64,000 bases of DNA from Dethiothermospora halolimnae (GTDB lineage: Bacteria > Bacillota > Clostridia > Tissierellales > VENL01), in the NCBI RefSeq assembly GCF_037577855.1, contig NZ_JBAKFX010000006.1, positions 62,001 through 126,000 of the forward strand, in the 5' to 3' direction. Each line of letters starts with the position of its first letter. Position 1 is the first letter of the stretch. Below, piece after piece: positions 61,920 to 64,000 of this stretch. The translations under genes were made by a program, and so were the position numbers. The notes beneath the pieces are model-generated. The model was given only the letters and a program-made list of their open reading frames with translations. It ran no database searches and was not told where the DNA came from.

Positions 61920-63099
61920 TGCAAGGAATAATGAAAAAGCAGTTGATAAGGTTGCTAATAGTATAAAAGAATTTGGATTTAAAAATCCCATATTGATAGA
62001 TACAAATAATGAAATTATAGCAGGACATACTAGACTATTGGCTGCTAAAAAACTAGGATTAAAGGAAGTTCCTACAATAAAAGTAGATGATTTATCACCT
62101 GAACAAATTAAAGCTTTCAGAATTGCAGATAATAAAACAGCAGAGTATAGTGAATGGGATTTTGAATTATTGGCTAAAGAATTAGAAGAGTTAAAAATAG
62201 AGGGATATTCATTAGACTTAACTGGATTTGATTTTAGTGAAGCTGAAAAATTAATGGATGAATTTAAAGGAGAAAATGAATCAGATGGAATGGAAGATGA
62301 AACAGTTCCAGAACCACCTAAAAATCCAATTACAAACAGAGGTGACATTTGGCTACTTGGTAAACACAGATTAGTGTGTGGTGATAGTACAGTTAAAGAG
62401 GATATGGAAAAATTAATGGATGGAAAGAAAGCAAATTTAATTGTTACAGATCCACCCTATAATGTGGATTATACTGGAAAAACTAAAGATGCATTAAAGA
62501 TTGAAAACGATAAAATGGATAATGATAGTTTTTATAATTTTTTATATGATGCCTTTACTAGATTGTATGAGGTGGCTGATGCTGGAGCAGGAGTATACAT
62601 ATTTCATGCAGATAGTGAAGGATTAAATTTTAGAAAGGCTATGATAGAATCAGGTTTTAAATTGGCTCAATGTTGTATATGGGCAAAACAAACAATGGTC
62701 ATGGGGAGGCAAGATTATCATTGGCAACATGAGCCTGTGTTATATGGATGGAAACCTACAGCTGGGCATTATTGGAATAGTGACAGAAAGCAGACAACAT
62801 TATGGCATTTTGATAGACCATTTAGAAATGAATTTCATCCGACCATGAAGCCAGTAGATTTAATATGTTATCCAATAAAAAATTCAAGTAAGATTGGTGA
62901 TTTGGTACTTGATAGCTTTGGTGGTTCAGGTTCTACTTTAATGGCTTGTATAGAAACCGATAGAATATGTTATACCATGGAATTAGAAGAAAAGTATGCA
63001 GATGTGGTAGTGAATAGATATATTAATAAAATGGGAAGTGATGATATCTATTTAATAAGGGGTGGAGAGAGAATTTCATATAATGAAATAAAAGAATAA
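61870..63099 (+). CDS. ParB-like domain/DNA methyltransferase fusion
   Basis: A 409-residue protein of a kind common on phages and integrative elements. Residues 4–95 form a ParB/Sulfiredoxin-like domain (IELIKLEKLIPYANNARNNE, NEIIAGHTRLLAAKKLG). A methyltransferase follows, with D194-P-P-Y before the AdoMet motif F350-GGSGST, the order of beta-class N6-adenine/N4-cytosine enzymes. TTG 61870 is supported by AAGGGGG at 61854–61860. No matching nuclease is seen, so it is probably an orphan methyltransferase that protects the element or regulates it. Confidence 0.92.
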   Translation: MQIELIKLEKLIPYANNARNNEKAVDKVANSIKEFGFKNPILIDTNNEIIAGHTRLLAAKKLGLKEVPTIKVDDLSPEQIKAFRIADNKTAEYSEWDFELLAKELEELKIEGYSLDLTGFDFSEAEKLMDEFKGENESDGMEDETVPEPPKNPITNRGDIWLLGKHRLVCGDSTVKEDMEKLMDGKKANLIVTDPPYNVDYTGKTKDALKIENDKMDNDSFYNFLYDAFTRLYEVADAGAGVYIFHADSEGLNFRKAMIESGFKLAQCCIWAKQTMVMGRQDYHWQHEPVLYGWKPTAGHYWNSDRKQTTLWHFDRPFRNEFHPTMKPVDLICYPIKNSSKIGDLVLDSFGGSGSTLMACIETDRICYTMELEEKYADVVVNRYINKMGSDDIYLIRGGERISYNEIKE

Positions 63100-63170
63100 T
63101 TCCTTTGATGTATTGATTTAGCTGTGTTTGAGAGGTATGATGTGAGCACCAATTAAATATGGAGGTGCTT

Positions 63171-63374
63171 ATGATGAAAGAATGGCTTATTAAAACTACC
63201 TTGCAAGGATTGATATTTACTGCTAGGGAGAAGCAATGTGTTCTTGGAGAGGATGCTAAGAAAGATATCAAGCAGATTAAGGAGATGTGTGAGGAGTTGG
63301 TGAGGTTTTGGGATTTGGATGAAGGATTTATTGATGAATTTTATATGGAAGTAGAGAGTATGGGGGCTGAGTAA
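63171..63374 (+). CDS. Small unknown protein
   Basis: A 67-residue protein (MMKEWLIKTTLQGLIFTAREK...), helical and acidic at its end. GGAGGT at 63161–63166 fits ATG 63171 or 63174. It follows the methyltransferase gene by 70 bases. No family is recognised. Confidence 0.6.
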   Translation: MMKEWLIKTTLQGLIFTAREKQCVLGEDAKKDIKQIKEMCEELVRFWDLDEGFIDEFYMEVESMGAE

Positions 63375-63473
63375 TCAGTTCCTTTTTTACTTGAGAATAT
63401 CATGAATATGATGTATAATTATGGAAATAAAATAAACATTTTGAATTATAATATGATATGTGAGGAGATAAAA

Positions 63474-64000
63474 ATGCAAATTGATAATTTTATTGATATT
63501 AATAACGAAGTAAATAAAAATTATATAGACTTTTCTATAGAACCTAAAATAAAAACTCCAGTTGGGGAAATACTCATTAATTTATATTTAGATAATGAAA
63601 TGTTTAGTATTAAAAATTTTAATATATTTAAATATAAAAGTGGTTATCTATTTCATTGTGAATCAAAAATGTTTTTAGTACAGTTGTTAATTATTGAAGA
63701 AGATAAACAAGTTACTGATGATATAAGGGTTGACGGTAGATATAGTATTAAGTGGAGAATTAAAGCTTATGATGAAATAAAGAATTTGAAATTTGAAACT
63801 AAAATAAATGAAAAAAACAGATGGAAAGATGCTTATAGTGATAGTGGAGAATGGATGGCAGCAAAAACATGGGATAATGGCGAGAGAATGATAACAATAG
63901 CTACAGAAGATGAAGATAGTTTAGAAGGAAGAGCTAGAAACGACAATTGGATACCAATTAGATTAAAAGATATATTTATTGAACCGAAAAATGGGTACAT
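63474..64000 (+). CDS. Unknown protein, 5' part
   Basis: TGAGGAG followed by ATG 63474 opens a frame that runs off the window after 175 codons. The sequence (MQIDNFIDINNEVNKNYIDF..., VGEILINLYLDNEMFSI, GRYSIKWRIKAYDEIKNLKF, GEWMAAKTWDNGERMI) is beta-rich and soluble. Function unknown. The 3' end is missing. Confidence 0.7.
   Translation, partial: MQIDNFIDINNEVNKNYIDFSIEPKIKTPVGEILINLYLDNEMFSIKNFNIFKYKSGYLFHCESKMFLVQLLIIEEDKQVTDDIRVDGRYSIKWRIKAYDEIKNLKFETKINEKNRWKDAYSDSGEWMAAKTWDNGERMITIATEDEDSLEGRARNDNWIPIRLKDIFIEPKNGY

Noticed and set aside
55600..64000. Ordinary prophage
   Set aside because: No capsid, tail, terminase, lysis or intact integrase gene is seen. Only a phage-type methyltransferase is present, and phage genes might lie beyond the window.

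Overview
The window comes from a low-G+C, anaerobic, spore-forming Firmicute, most likely a member of Clostridia or Tissierellia. The evidence is the very AT-rich DNA, the rpmA–spo0B-like–obg order, GerMN and D,D-carboxypeptidase genes of the sporulating type, strong GGAGG ribosome binding sites, frequent TTG/GTG starts, and a complete selenocysteine system (selD, selA, selB and tRNA-Sec, with an in-frame UGA inside selD). I cannot name the species.

Bases 1–36,500 are mostly ordinary chromosome. They hold the L27/Spo0B-like/Obg/YhbY cluster, nadD–yqeK–LCP–rsfS, a D-Ala-D-Ala carboxypeptidase, a ComEA-like protein, selDAB, an OmpR-type two-component pair with a GerMN lipoprotein, and an Mrp-type cation/proton antiporter operon that has no full-length MrpA. 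After these come fructose-bisphosphate aldolase, tRNA-Sec, a DedA protein, homoserine dehydrogenase, a pseudokinase-like membrane protein, a cation/proton antiporter with a PII-like partner, a ROK repressor, a RocB-like peptidase and a TetR/HsmA pair. The intergenic gaps carry several families of short dispersed palindromic repeats.

Bases 36,800–43,200 are a scar zone. It holds a decayed IS3-family transposase, a tyrosine-recombinase tail, a Nudix gene interrupted by an in-frame TGA, an internally deleted IS66 transposase and a P-loop ATPase cut off after about 100 residues. An intact metNIQ operon under a SAM-I riboswitch lies among them.

Bases 43,600–64,000 look like a genomic island with antiphage or mobile-element content. 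First come an orphan GTPase-like protein and two unknown proteins. Next is a TIGR04540-like small protein followed by a PLD-nuclease/SF2-helicase gene that abuts an Eco57I-type DNA methyltransferase gene. A possible ADP-ribosyltransferase-like gene follows, flanked by direct repeats. The most striking item is a 1,088-residue protein at 56,350–59,616. It carries in order the signatures of the two-barrel single-chain RNA polymerases (QDE-1/YonO type): DGGG..TP, IRG......KG, RCP and a catalytic DFDGD. It sits behind stacked hairpins and is followed by a small ORF, an SF2 helicase, a structured hairpin and a ParB-like/DNA-methyltransferase fusion. I propose this cassette as the candidate undescribed system.
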